From positions 1,240,001-1,304,000 of the forward strand of contig NZ_CP080376.1 of assembly GCF_019443405.1 (NCBI RefSeq): DNA of 64,000 bases, in the 5' to 3' direction. The position numbers were made by a program, and so were the translations under genes. Of this stretch, positions 44,188 through 53,211 are shown in pieces. The notes beneath the pieces are model-generated. The model worked only from the letters and a program-made list of their open reading frames with translations. It did not search any database and was not told where the DNA came from. Each line of letters opens with the position of its first letter. The first letter of the stretch is position 1. Source of the stretch: Brevundimonas sp. PAMC22021 (lineage in GTDB: Bacteria; Pseudomonadota; Alphaproteobacteria; Caulobacterales; Caulobacteraceae).

Positions 44188-46737
44188 ATGAAGTCCCGCA
44201 TGCGGCCGCCGCTGAAGCTCACCGAAGACGAACTGCCCACATCCGCGGAGTTGTCGCCGCCGATCTTCGAGTCCGATGATGACGGCGCGGACCTTCAACG
44301 GAACAGGCGCGCCGCGCCCGAAGTCCACTCGTCTCCACAGATGTCCGAGCGCCATAGTCGGCGACTTCTGGAGCAACAGAACGCTGCGGCTCAGGCCGTT
44401 GTTCAACCCCTCGCAAATGCGGACCTCGCCCCCTCGCGGGACGGCGCCCCCGCCGCCTACCAGCCTCCCGCGCCATCGCGATCGCCGCACCGGCGGCAGG
44501 ATTCGTCGGTGCGTCAGGCCTATGTGATCGCGGGCGTGGCCTCCGTGCTCTGGATCGGCGGCATCGCGTCCCTCGCCGCCTATGAGTTCGGCTCGGGCGG
44601 GCAGCCCCTCGATCCGCTTCGCATCGCCGTCTATCTGCTGATCGCCCTGGCGCCGGTCGGGCTGGCCTTGATGCTGGCGCACGCCATGCGTCAGGGCGCC
44701 GGTCTGGCCGCCGAAAGCCGGCGGGCGCGAGAACTGTCCGACGCCCTAGTGGCCCCGACCGCCCTCGCCGCCCAGCAGACGGGCCAGGTGCTGCAGACCC
44801 TGCGCGCCGACATCGACAACGCCGCCCTGACGACCGAGCGCGCCCGCGCGGACATGGCGCTGCTGCGTGAAGCCCTGGCTGAAGAAACCCTGCGCCTGAA
44901 CGAGGCGGCGGAAACCGCCGGTCGCACCGCACGTCGGCTGGGCGAGACCCTGGGTCGCGAACGCGACCAGATGCAGACGCTTTCCGTTCAGCTCGATTCG
45001 CAGTCCGTCGGCGTCCTGGACGCCGTCGAGCGCCAGTCGCGCATGGTGGTGGACGCCTCCGACCTCGCCCAGACTCAACTCAGGGAAGCCGAAGCGGTTC
45101 TGGCCGCCCGCGCCGCCGATCTCGCCGCCGCCGCCGGCGAGGCGCAGGACGCCGCGCGTCTGGCTTCGGACGATCTGGCCCGCCAGACCCAGCGACTGGA
45201 GAACGCCGGCTCGGGCGTCGCAGAACAGATCCAGCTTGTCGAGGAAGGTCTCGGCCAGCAACGCGCGGCACTGGTGACCACGGCCTACGCCCTTCGCACC
45301 GATCAGGAAGACTTCTCCGCTCAGGTCGAAAGCCAGCGCGCGCAGCTGGTGGAGCAACTGTCGGCCTCGCGTGCCGCGGCCGGCGAACTCGGCGGCGCAG
45401 CGCAGGCCTCCGCCGAGTCGATGCGGGAGCTGATCGAGGCCGCCTCGGATCAGCTTAGAGCCCTGGTGGAGATGTCGCAGCGCGAGGCCGACGGCTTCGA
45501 CAGCGCCACCAAGCTGGCGCTGGACCGGTTCGAATCGCTCGCCGCCGAGGCTCGCGACGGTCTGGTGGAGGAAACCCGCCGCTCGCTGGAGGCGCTTCAG
45601 GCCACCGCCGAGGACTCCCGCGCGGCGGCCGCCGACGCCGCCGAGCAGGCCCGCCACCGCGTCGATCGCCTGGGCGAATCGCTGTTCGAGGCGGCGCAGC
45701 GCGCCGACCAGGCCGCTGACGCCCGGATCGAGGACGCCCGGCGCATCGTCAACGAGACCGCCGGCCTGGTCGATCAGGCCGGCGAGCAGGCCGTCGAGCG
45801 CCTCGAGGTCATGCTGGAGCGGATGAACGCGACGCTTGGCGAGGTCGACGCCGCGTTCGGCGAGATCGACCAGCGCGCCGCCCGCCTGCCCGAGGACGCC
45901 CGCGCCCACATCAAGGCCGTGCGGACATCCGTGGAAGAGGGCATGGCGGCCTTGACCGCCGCCTCGCGCAAGGCCGCGGAAGACAATGAGGCGCTTGAAG
46001 CCGGCTTCCAGGAGCGGGTCAGGCGCAACTACGACATGCTGAACGAGGCCGTGCGACTGATGAGCGTGGTCTCCGGCGATGCGTCGGCGAGACGGCGTGA
46101 GCCGCCGCCCAGCGAGCCGGAACGCACGCCGCTGCGGTCGCCATCGCTCTCGACTGCGGAGGTCGAACCTGCCCAGGCCGAGCGGCGGGCTGCAGGGCTG
46201 CGCGGTCGACTGCGTATGGGCGGTTCGGACACGGCCGAGACCCCTGCGCCGACGCCTCTTCCGCCACTTCCGGCCTATGTCGCCCCGGCGTCTGCGGCCG
46301 ACGACGGGCTGGATTGGCAGGACCTGGTGTCGGACGGTGAGGCCGAGACGCCGCCCGCGCCTGCATCCGCCGAGCCGATCGAGGATCGTTTGGCCGAGCG
46401 CATGATCGCGGCGGTCCGCCGCATGGGCATCGATCCCAATGCCCTGCTGCCTCGCTCCCGCATCGAGGAGGCGGCGCGCGCGATCGGCCGGAGCGATCCC
46501 GCCGCGGCTCGCCATATTGTCCGACGCGTGGCGCCGGCGGCAGTGCGCAGCGTGTCCCGCCGAGTGCTCGGGGATCCCGAACTGCGCTCGGACGCCGAAC
46601 GCTACGTCCGCGGCTTCGCCGGGCAGCTGTCGGATGCGGCGCGAAGCAGCGACGTGGCCGAAGTCCAGGCGCGACTGACCACGGATGAGGGCCGTGCTTT
46701 CATGCTGCTGGATGCGGCGGTCGGCGACGTCGCCTGA
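44188..46737 (+). CDS. tipN: TipN-like polarity protein (two TM helices and long coiled coil)
   Basis: An 849-residue protein with a hydrophilic N-terminal region (1-110), two transmembrane helices (about 111-132 and 145-166), a very long Ala/Glu/Arg-rich coiled coil (about 170-640), a Pro-rich linker and a C-terminal domain (about 730-849). This matches the layout and size of Caulobacter TipN, the birth-scar polarity landmark that orients the division axis and guides flagellar placement and chromosome segregation. The assignment is from architecture and lineage; coiled-coil similarity alone is weak. Possible alternative: another large coiled-coil membrane protein. Confidence 0.68.
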   Translation: MKSRMRPPLKLTEDELPTSAELSPPIFESDDDGADLQRNRRAAPEVHSSPQMSERHSRRLLEQQNAAAQAVVQPLANADLAPSRDGAPAAYQPPAPSRSPHRRQDSSVRQAYVIAGVASVLWIGGIASLAAYEFGSGGQPLDPLRIAVYLLIALAPVGLALMLAHAMRQGAGLAAESRRARELSDALVAPTALAAQQTGQVLQTLRADIDNAALTTERARADMALLREALAEETLRLNEAAETAGRTARRLGETLGRERDQMQTLSVQLDSQSVGVLDAVERQSRMVVDASDLAQTQLREAEAVLAARAADLAAAAGEAQDAARLASDDLARQTQRLENAGSGVAEQIQLVEEGLGQQRAALVTTAYALRTDQEDFSAQVESQRAQLVEQLSASRAAAGELGGAAQASAESMRELIEAASDQLRALVEMSQREADGFDSATKLALDRFESLAAEARDGLVEETRRSLEALQATAEDSRAAAADAAEQARHRVDRLGESLFEAAQRADQAADARIEDARRIVNETAGLVDQAGEQAVERLEVMLERMNATLGEVDAAFGEIDQRAARLPEDARAHIKAVRTSVEEGMAALTAASRKAAEDNEALEAGFQERVRRNYDMLNEAVRLMSVVSGDASARRREPPPSEPERTPLRSPSLSTAEVEPAQAERRAAGLRGRLRMGGSDTAETPAPTPLPPLPAYVAPASAADDGLDWQDLVSDGEAETPPAPASAEPIEDRLAERMIAAVRRMGIDPNALLPRSRIEEAARAIGRSDPAAARHIVRRVAPAAVRSVSRRVLGDPELRSDAERYVRGFAGQLSDAARSSDVAEVQARLTTDEGRAFMLLDAAVGDVA

Positions 46738-46765
46738 TGGACGGGGCCGTCGAGGCGGCGCCCCG

Positions 46766-47158
46766 ATGATGAGGGCTCGGAGCGATCAGACTGACAGTCG
46801 AGGGTTGATCGTCACGGCGGCGCTTTGCGGCGCTCTGGCCATCGTGCTCGGCGCCTTCGCCGCTCATGGGGCTGAGCCCGACGCGCGCGCCCTGCTGACC
46901 ACGGCCGGCCACTATCTGCTCGTTCATGCGGTTCTCGCCGTCGCCTGCGGTTTCTGGGGTGGCAGGCCGGCGATCAGGGCCGGCGCGCTCGCTCTGGGCG
47001 GCGCCCTGGTCTTCTGCCTGGCGCTGAGCGCCATCGCCTTGCTTGGTCTCAGGTGGATGGGCGCAGTGGCCCCGATCGGCGGAGTGCTGATGATCCTGGG
47101 TTGGCTTCTGCTCGGCCATGCGGCATGGCGTCAGAAGCGATCCCAAGACCCTTCATAA
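46766..47158 (+). CDS. DUF423 family membrane protein
   Basis: A 130-residue protein with four predicted transmembrane helices and the DUF423 pattern ALCGALAIVLGAFAAHGAE (the GAFGAHG-like motif) near the N-terminus. Function unknown. The ATG at 46766, followed directly by a second ATG, begins shortly after the tipN-like stop; GAGG lies about 10 bases upstream. It is probably co-transcribed with the tipN-like gene. Confidence 0.88.
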   Translation: MMRARSDQTDSRGLIVTAALCGALAIVLGAFAAHGAEPDARALLTTAGHYLLVHAVLAVACGFWGGRPAIRAGALALGGALVFCLALSAIALLGLRWMGAVAPIGGVLMILGWLLLGHAAWRQKRSQDPS

Positions 47159-47179
47159 GCCTGAAAGACACTGCCCCAC

Positions 47180-48154
47180 ATGGCCTTCCCCACGCCCGAC
47201 CATCCACGCCGCGACCTCTATCCGGAGATCGAGCCGTTCGCGTCGGGCTGGATGGAGACGGATGGCGTCCATCAGATCTACTACGAGGAGTGCGGCAACC
47301 CGCAGGGATTGCCCGTCGTCGTCCTGCACGGCGGTCCGGGCGGCGCGGTCAATCCCGGCATGCGGCGCTTTTTCGATCCGGCCAGGTACCGCATCGTCCT
47401 GTTCGACCAGCGAGGCTGCGGCCAGTCGCGGCCGAATGCTTCCTTGGAGAACAACACCACCTGGACGCTGATCGAGGACATCGAGCGCCTGCGCGAGCGG
47501 CTGGGCGTCGATCGCTGGGTGGTGTTCGGCGGTTCCTGGGGATCGACCCTGTCGCTGGCCTACGCCGTCACCCATCCCGATCGCGTTCTGTCGCTGGTGC
47601 TGCGCGGCATCTTCCTGCTGACGAAGCAGGAACTGCACTGGTTCTACCAGAACGGCGCCTCGATGATCTTCCCCGACGCCTGGGAGCGGTTCGTGGAGCC
47701 GATCCCGGAGGCCGAGCGCGGCGACCTGATGGGGGCCTACTACAAGCGGCTGATCGGCGACGATGTGGCGGAGCGCGAACGCTGCGCCATCGCCTGGTCC
47801 AGCTGGGAAGGCGAGACCGTCAGCGCCGCCGGCCCGGACGCCCGCCCCGACAAGTTCGCCGAGCCCGAGTTCGCCGTCGCCTTCGCGCGGATCGAGAACT
47901 GGTTCTTCACCAACGGCGGCTTCTTCGAGGAAGATGGCTGGCTCTTGAACCAGGTCTATCGTATCCGCCACATCCCATGCTGGATCGCGCAAGGCCGCTT
48001 CGACGTGGTGACGCCGATGTCGGGCGCCTGGGCGCTGCATCGCGCCTGGCCGGAGGCGAAGCTGGACATCGTCGCCGACGCCGGCCACGCCTCGTCCGAG
48101 CCCGGCATCGTCGAAAGCCTGGTGCGGGCGACCGACTGGGCGGCCGGGCTTTAG
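47180..48154 (+). CDS. pip: Prolyl aminopeptidase (proline iminopeptidase)
   Basis: A 324-residue alpha/beta-hydrolase of peptidase family S33 that removes N-terminal proline. Motifs are VVVLHGGPGGAVNPGM (oxyanion), FDQRGCGQSRPN, the nucleophile Ser in VFGGSWGSTLSLAYA, an Asp in QGRFDVVTP and the His in ADAGHASSEP. The length is normal and there is no signal peptide. It converges with the I78 lipoprotein genes. Confidence 0.96.
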   Translation: MAFPTPDHPRRDLYPEIEPFASGWMETDGVHQIYYEECGNPQGLPVVVLHGGPGGAVNPGMRRFFDPARYRIVLFDQRGCGQSRPNASLENNTTWTLIEDIERLRERLGVDRWVVFGGSWGSTLSLAYAVTHPDRVLSLVLRGIFLLTKQELHWFYQNGASMIFPDAWERFVEPIPEAERGDLMGAYYKRLIGDDVAERERCAIAWSSWEGETVSAAGPDARPDKFAEPEFAVAFARIENWFFTNGGFFEEDGWLLNQVYRIRHIPCWIAQGRFDVVTPMSGAWALHRAWPEAKLDIVADAGHASSEPGIVESLVRATDWAAGL

Positions 48155-48167
48155 CCGCCCGCAGCCT

Positions 48168-48461
48168 TTAGCCGCACTTCACCTCGCGGATCACGCCGCT
48201 GTTTTCCTCGAACAGGATGTTCAGCCGGTTTGGATTATAGTCCATCGTCACCGGACAGGTGGTGCAGGTCACCCGCCAGGTCGCGCCCGCAGGCTGGGCT
48301 GGGAGCTCGGAACGATTGCGTCCGATATAGGTGCGATACTGGTCAGCTCGGCATTGCGACGGTCCCTCGCCCGCGGGCGGACCATCGGGCTCTGTCCCGC
48401 CCACGGGCGCACAGGCGGCGGCGGACAGCAGCAGGGCGGCGGGTATCAGGCGACGCATCAT
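48168..48461 (-). CDS. I78 peptidase-inhibitor-like lipoprotein (copy 1)
   Basis: A 97-residue lipoprotein (signal ending SAAACAP). The mature part has CRADQYRTYIGRNRSELP at the start and VTMDYNPNRLNILFEENSGVIREVKCG at the end, the pattern of the I78 serine-peptidase inhibitor family (conserved Cys at both ends, TMDyrpdRLN core). Where the family usually has an RPG segment, this protein has TCTTCPVT with two extra Cys. It would protect the periplasm from peptidases, or guard against external ones. It is tandem with the similar gene at 48487. Confidence 0.85.
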   Translation of the reverse strand: MMRRLIPAALLLSAAACAPVGGTEPDGPPAGEGPSQCRADQYRTYIGRNRSELPAQPAGATWRVTCTTCPVTMDYNPNRLNILFEENSGVIREVKCG

Positions 48462-48486
48462 CGGACGTTCTCCGTGTCAGGATTGT

Positions 48487-48822
48487 TCAGCCGCAACGGA
48501 CCTGCTCGATCACTTCGCTCTTCTCGTCATAGAAGACGTTGAGGCGATAAGGCGAGAAGTCCTGGGTGACGGGGCAGGTCGTACAGGTCACGCGCCGGTT
48601 CACCACATCGACCGGTACGGGAATTTCCGCCTTGGTGCGGCCGACCAGCCACTGCATCTCGCCGGCCTTGCACAGATCTGCGGTCGAGCTTGTGGGCACG
48701 TGACTGCCGACCGGCGGGTTCAGCTGCGCTTCTTCCACCGCACGCGGCGCGGGCTTGTCGGAGACCGGGGTCGAACAGGCGCCCAGCACGGCCAGCGCCG
48801 CGATCAGGCCGCCTTTTCCCAG
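48487..48822 (-). CDS. I78 peptidase-inhibitor-like lipoprotein (copy 2), start uncertain
   Basis: Paralogue of the neighbouring gene. A hydrophobic stretch GLIAALAVLGACS forms a lipobox, and the mature part ends TCTTCPVTQDFSPYRLNVFYDEKSEVIEQVRCG. No ATG, GTG or TTG is found in frame near the signal peptide. CTG at 48822, with AGGA 6 bases before it, would give a short lipoprotein signal; the only in-frame ATG (48942) is deep inside holC and gives a poor N-terminus. An ATG at 48829 has the same ribosome site but is in another frame. The gene overlaps the 3' end of holC. Confidence 0.75.
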   Translation of the reverse strand: MGKGGLIAALAVLGACSTPVSDKPAPRAVEEAQLNPPVGSHVPTSSTADLCKAGEMQWLVGRTKAEIPVPVDVVNRRVTCTTCPVTQDFSPYRLNVFYDEKSEVIEQVRCG

Positions 48823-49268
48823 CGCCCATCCTCGGCCTGACGCCAGTAGCTGAGGTTGGCGCCCTGCCCCTTCAGCCGCCGCCAGCGATCGCGGGCCGCA
48901 CCCAGCGCCTGATCGTCGCGTCCGTCGAAGATGATGAAGCACCGCTCGATACCCTCCAGCCCGTCCAGGTCCGTGTCGTCTATGACAAACAGCGCTTGAG
49001 AACGGTTAAGGTTCTCCCGTGCGACGCTTAGCAGCACCGGCTGGCGCTCGGCATGCGGCTGGTCTGCGCGTCCATGCGGCAGGAAGCTGTCGTCGCGAAA
49101 CGTCCAGAGCCGTTCGTCGACCGGCTCCAGCGCCTCGAACGAGGCGGCGCGCACGGTGGCGCGCCATCCCCGCTGAAGCGTCTTGTCAAGCAGGACCGGC
49201 AGCACCTGATCAAGCGTGGAACGCTCCAGGTGATAGAACCAGATCTCGGGACCGCCGTCCGCCGTCAT
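48804..49268 (-). CDS. holC: DNA polymerase III chi subunit
   Basis: A 154-residue HolC, which links the replicative clamp loader to single-strand binding protein. The family start EIWFYHLERSTLDQVLPVLLDKTLQRGWRA and the end YWRQAEDGRWEKAA are clear. Its ATG shares one base with the pepA stop (TGATG), the usual pepA-holC arrangement, so translation is coupled. Confidence 0.93.
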   Translation of the reverse strand: MTADGGPEIWFYHLERSTLDQVLPVLLDKTLQRGWRATVRAASFEALEPVDERLWTFRDDSFLPHGRADQPHAERQPVLLSVARENLNRSQALFVIDDTDLDGLEGIERCFIIFDGRDDQALGAARDRWRRLKGQGANLSYWRQAEDGRWEKAA

Positions 49269-50743
49269 CAGCCTTCGTAGGCGTCCGCCACCATGCGGTC
49301 GAGCGTGCGCACGCCAAAGCCGACGGCGCCGTCGGGCACGGTCGGATTGATGCTCTTGTTGGTCCAGGCGGTCGGCGCGATGTCCAGGTGCGCCCACGGC
49401 ACGCCGTTGGTGAAGCGCTGCAGGAACAGGGCCGCGGTGATCGATCCGCCGGCGCGGCCGTTGCCGACGTTCTTCACGTCCGCGATCTGGCTGTCGATGT
49501 GCTTTTCGTAGATCGACGGGATCGGCATGCGCCAGAAATTCTCGCCGACCTTCGGCGCGGCCGCCAGCACGTTGTCAGCCACCTCGTCGGAGTTCGAGAA
49601 GACGCCGGCGTAGTCGAGGCCCAGCGCCACGATCATGGCCCCGGTCAGGGTCGCCAGGTCGATCATGAACTTGGGCTTGAAACGTTCCTGCGTGTACCAG
49701 AGCGCATCGGCCAGAACGAGGCGGCCCTCGGCGTCGGTGTTGATGACCTCAACTGTCTGGCCCGACATGGAGACCACCACGTCGCCCGGGCGCTGGGCGT
49801 TGCCGTCCGGCATGTTCTCGACCAGGCCCAGCACGCCGATCGCATTGACCTTGGCCTTGCGGCCCGCCAGCGCGTGCATCAGGCCGGACACGGCGGCCGC
49901 GCCGCCCATGTCCCACTTCATGTCCTCCATGCCCTCAGAGGGCTTGATGGAGATGCCGCCGGTGTCGAAGCAGACCCCCTTGCCGACAAAGGCGATGGGC
50001 TGTTCGCCCTCGGCGCCGCCCTTCCACTGGATCACGGCCAGCTGGCTCTCGCGGCGGCTGCCCTGCCCCACGGCCAGCAGCGTGCGCATGCCGAGCTTTT
50101 CCATCTCGGCCTCACCCAGGATTTCCACCCCGAGACCCAGGCGTTCCAGCTCCTTCACGCGGCGCGCGAACTCGGCTGGATAAAGGACGTTGGCCGGCTC
50201 GGACACCAGGTCGCGCGAAAACTCAACGGCCTCAGCGACAGCCGCCAGCGGCTCCAGTGCGCTTTCCGCCGCGCGGATGTCGGAGGCGACCACGCGAACC
50301 GAAGTGATCGACGGCTTCTTCTCGGGCTTTTCGGTCGTGCGATACTTGTCGAAGCGGTAGCTGGCCAGACGCACGGCGAAGGCGATCCGCGCCGCCTGTT
50401 CCGGCGAAAGATGGGCCGCATCGATGGTCAGGCATTCCGCGCCCGACAGCTTCACGGCATGATAGGCGTTGGCGCCGGCCGCCTCTATGGCCAGGTCGTC
50501 AAACGCGCCCCCATCGCCGGCGCCGATCAGCACAACGGTGTCGGCGTCCGCTCCGCTGGTTCCCGCGACATTCAGGCTCTGGCCCGCAGCGCCGGTCACG
50601 CGGCTCTTGCCGATCGCGCGCGACAAGGCGCCGCCCGTCCTTGTATCGACCTCGGCCCCGGCTCCCGCGAACTGACGGCCATCGTGGACCAGCAGGGCCA
50701 GGATTTCACAGGCGCCTGCGGCGGCCACAAACTCGATCTTCAT
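49268..50743 (-). CDS. pepA: Leucyl aminopeptidase
   Basis: A 491-residue cytosolic M17 aminopeptidase using two metal ions. Metal and catalytic motifs are FVGKGVCFDTGGISIKP, the Lys/Asp cluster DMKWDMGGAAAVSG and the signature NTDAEGRLVLADAL. It removes N-terminal Leu and other residues; some PepA also bind DNA in recombination and regulation. It is upstream of holC and divergent from lptF (145 bases), a common bacterial arrangement. Confidence 0.97.
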   Translation of the reverse strand: MKIEFVAAAGACEILALLVHDGRQFAGAGAEVDTRTGGALSRAIGKSRVTGAAGQSLNVAGTSGADADTVVLIGAGDGGAFDDLAIEAAGANAYHAVKLSGAECLTIDAAHLSPEQAARIAFAVRLASYRFDKYRTTEKPEKKPSITSVRVVASDIRAAESALEPLAAVAEAVEFSRDLVSEPANVLYPAEFARRVKELERLGLGVEILGEAEMEKLGMRTLLAVGQGSRRESQLAVIQWKGGAEGEQPIAFVGKGVCFDTGGISIKPSEGMEDMKWDMGGAAAVSGLMHALAGRKAKVNAIGVLGLVENMPDGNAQRPGDVVVSMSGQTVEVINTDAEGRLVLADALWYTQERFKPKFMIDLATLTGAMIVALGLDYAGVFSNSDEVADNVLAAAPKVGENFWRMPIPSIYEKHIDSQIADVKNVGNGRAGGSITAALFLQRFTNGVPWAHLDIAPTAWTNKSINPTVPDGAVGFGVRTLDRMVADAYEG

Positions 50744-50888
50744 GCAGAACTCCGGCCGGGCCGAGGCGCCCGGTCTTCTTGGTCGTCAATAAGGGAGGGC
50801 CGTCGGCTTGCCGCCGCCGCGCCTGGATGTGCTACTAGATGCGCCTCAACAGGGCCGCCTGCAACCGGGCGAAGACGCCGCTTCCACG

Positions 50889-52019
50889 ATGCTGATTCAA
50901 CGCTACCTTTTCCGACAGATCGCGACGCGTGTCGTGGCGGCGTGCGCGGCCCTGGCCGGAATCGGCGTGCTGAGCCAGAGCCTGGACCAGCTGGAGGTCA
51001 TCGTCGAACGCGGACAAAGCGTCTGGGTCATGGTCAAGCTGACGCTGCTGGCGGTGCCTCAGCTGCTGGCGGTGATCCTGCCATTCGGCCTGTTCGTCGG
51101 TGCCCTGATCGCCCTGACACGCCTTCAGCGCGAGCAGGAGCTGACGGCCGCCTTCGCCGGCGGCATGACGCGGTGGTCGGTGATCTCTCCCGCCCTGCGC
51201 CTGGCCTCGATCGTCGCTCTCCTGGCCCTGTTCATCAATCTGTTCGCCCAGCCGTGGGCGCAGCGCGAGGGGCGCGCCCAAACCTTCGCCATCCGCACCG
51301 ACCTGGCGGCGCTCTTGGTGCAGGAAGGGCAGTTCGTCCAGGGGCCTGAGGGCCTGACCGTCTATGTGCAGCAGATCGAGCAGAACGGACTCTTGAAGAA
51401 CCTGTTCATCTACCAGGACGACGACGGCAAGGTCACGACCTGGGACGCCGCCGAGGCTCGGTTCGGCCGGGCGAATGGCGCACCGGTGCTGACGCTGAAT
51501 GACGGCTCCTGGCAGCAGTATTCGTCCAGCGGCGTGCTGAACTATCTGTCGTTCGACAACTATGTATTCGATCTGTCGCCGTTCACCGCGACGACGGAGA
51601 CCGTGCGCTACAAGCCTTCCGACCTCTATCTCGGCCAGCTGTTGCGCCCGACACCGGCGCTGCTTGAGACGGCCGGATCACGGGGCGAGTTGCTGGCCGA
51701 GGCGCATTCCCGCATCGCCTCGCCGCTCTATGTGCTGGTCGCCATGGCGATGGCGATGGCGGCGATCATGGGAGGTTCGTTCAGCCGCACCGGCTATTCG
51801 GCGCGGATCGCCAGGGCGGCGGCGGCCTTTCTTGTGGTGCGGATCATCGGCTTCGCCCTGGTCGCCGCCAGCGCCTGGAACGGCTGGCTGAATGTGCTTC
51901 AGTACGCGCTTCCGATCGCCGCGACGGCCATTGCCCTACGACTGCTGTTTCGCGCTCTGAAGCCAAAGCGGCGCAGGCGCTGGCCGGCGCTGGCCGCTCC
52001 AAAGGCGAGGCTGGCATGA
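50889..52019 (+). CDS. lptF: LPS export permease LptF
   Basis: A 376-residue permease of the LptB2FG ABC exporter that extracts lipopolysaccharide from the inner membrane. It has N-terminal helices (MLIQRYLFRQIATRVVAAC, LTLLAVPQLLAVILPFGLFVGALIAL), a periplasmic jellyroll region and C-terminal helices. The ATG at 50889 matches the family start; 27 further in-frame codons upstream are excluded. Its stop overlaps the lptG start by 4 bases. Confidence 0.95.
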   Translation: MLIQRYLFRQIATRVVAACAALAGIGVLSQSLDQLEVIVERGQSVWVMVKLTLLAVPQLLAVILPFGLFVGALIALTRLQREQELTAAFAGGMTRWSVISPALRLASIVALLALFINLFAQPWAQREGRAQTFAIRTDLAALLVQEGQFVQGPEGLTVYVQQIEQNGLLKNLFIYQDDDGKVTTWDAAEARFGRANGAPVLTLNDGSWQQYSSSGVLNYLSFDNYVFDLSPFTATTETVRYKPSDLYLGQLLRPTPALLETAGSRGELLAEAHSRIASPLYVLVAMAMAMAAIMGGSFSRTGYSARIARAAAAFLVVRIIGFALVAASAWNGWLNVLQYALPIAATAIALRLLFRALKPKRRRRWPALAAPKARLA

Positions 52020-53158
52020 CCGAGACCACGTCATCTGCCGCCTACTCGCCTTTCCGCTGGCCTGCGCTGGGCCGCATCGAACGGTATGTGTTGGTGCAGC
52101 AGCTGCGGGCGCTGGCCGTGGCGCTGGGCGTCATCTCCGCGCTCGTGATGCTGATCGATTTCGTCGAGGTCTCGCGCGGGCCGGGGTCCAGCGCCGACCT
52201 GTCGGCGGTGCAGATCTTCGGCCTCGTGCTGCTGAAGTCGCCGGCGGTCATCGTGACCCTGCTGCCGTTCGTCTTTCTGTTCGGCACCCTGTTCGCCTAT
52301 GTCCGGCTGAACCGGCGCAGCGAGCTTATCGCGCTTCGGGCGGCCGGAGTGTCCGCCTGGCGATTCGTCCTGCCGGCGGCCGGAATGGCGGTGGCCATGG
52401 GCGTGCTCGCGGTGGCGGTGCTCAGCCCGCTGGCGTCCACCGCCGACGGCCTGTGGCGCAGCGAGCGTGCGCGGCTGACGGGGGCTGCGCCGGGCGTCGA
52501 GGCCGCAGAAGCGATCTGGTTGCGCGAAGGCGACGCCCAGCGCCAGATGGTGATCCGCGCCGCCGGCCAGGATCGCGCCACCGGACGGCTGCTGAACACC
52601 ACCTTCTTTATCTACACCACCGACGACGAGGGCCGGCGCACCTTCAACGAGCGGATCGACGCCCGGTCCGCCGCCCTCAGCTCCGGACGTTGGCGCCTGG
52701 TAGATGCGGTCGGCGCGCAGATCGGGCAGAAGGCGGTGCGCTACGCCACCCTGGACCTGACGTCCAACCTTGCCGATCGCGAAGCGTTTGACCGCTTCGC
52801 TCGGCCGCAGTCGACGCCCTTCTGGTCCTTGCCGAACCAGATCCGGCGCATCGAGGACGCCGGCTTCACCTCCACCGCCTATCGGCTGCAGTTTCAGCAG
52901 GGGCTCGCCACGCCGCTGGTGTTCGGGGCCATGTCGATCCTGGCCGCCGCCTTTTCGCTTCGGCTGATGCGGCTGGGCGACGTGGCGAGAATGAGCGTGT
53001 TCGCGGTGGTCCTGGGCTTTGCCTTCTTCTTCATGACCCAGGTCTCGGCCGCCATGGGGTCGGCCGAAGTCGTTCCCCCCGTCGTGGCGGCCTGGCTGCC
53101 GCCCGTCCTGACGGCGCTCGCCGCGCTTACCTTGCTGTTCTATACCGAAGACGGCTAA
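52016..53158 (+). CDS. lptG: LPS export permease LptG
   Basis: A 380-residue partner of LptF. It has six predicted transmembrane helices split by a periplasmic domain, with family segments RYVLVQQLRALAVALGVISALVMLIDFVE and LNRRSELIALRAAGVSAWRF (the cytoplasmic coupling helix contacting LptB). The start overlaps lptF (ATGA). lptD follows after 53 bases, so inner- and outer-membrane parts of the LPS bridge are made from one operon. Confidence 0.95.
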   Translation: MTETTSSAAYSPFRWPALGRIERYVLVQQLRALAVALGVISALVMLIDFVEVSRGPGSSADLSAVQIFGLVLLKSPAVIVTLLPFVFLFGTLFAYVRLNRRSELIALRAAGVSAWRFVLPAAGMAVAMGVLAVAVLSPLASTADGLWRSERARLTGAAPGVEAAEAIWLREGDAQRQMVIRAAGQDRATGRLLNTTFFIYTTDDEGRRTFNERIDARSAALSSGRWRLVDAVGAQIGQKAVRYATLDLTSNLADREAFDRFARPQSTPFWSLPNQIRRIEDAGFTSTAYRLQFQQGLATPLVFGAMSILAAAFSLRLMRLGDVARMSVFAVVLGFAFFFMTQVSAAMGSAEVVPPVVAAWLPPVLTALAALTLLFYTEDG

Positions 53159-53211
53159 GCCGCGCCTCGAGCTAGAGTGCACGCGTAGAGTTCAGACGAA
53201 ACGGATGGTTC

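Noticed and set aside
44746..46515. 589-codon minus-strand open frame opposite the tipN-like gene
   Set aside because: A shadow of the coiled-coil frame; no start context and no family similarity.
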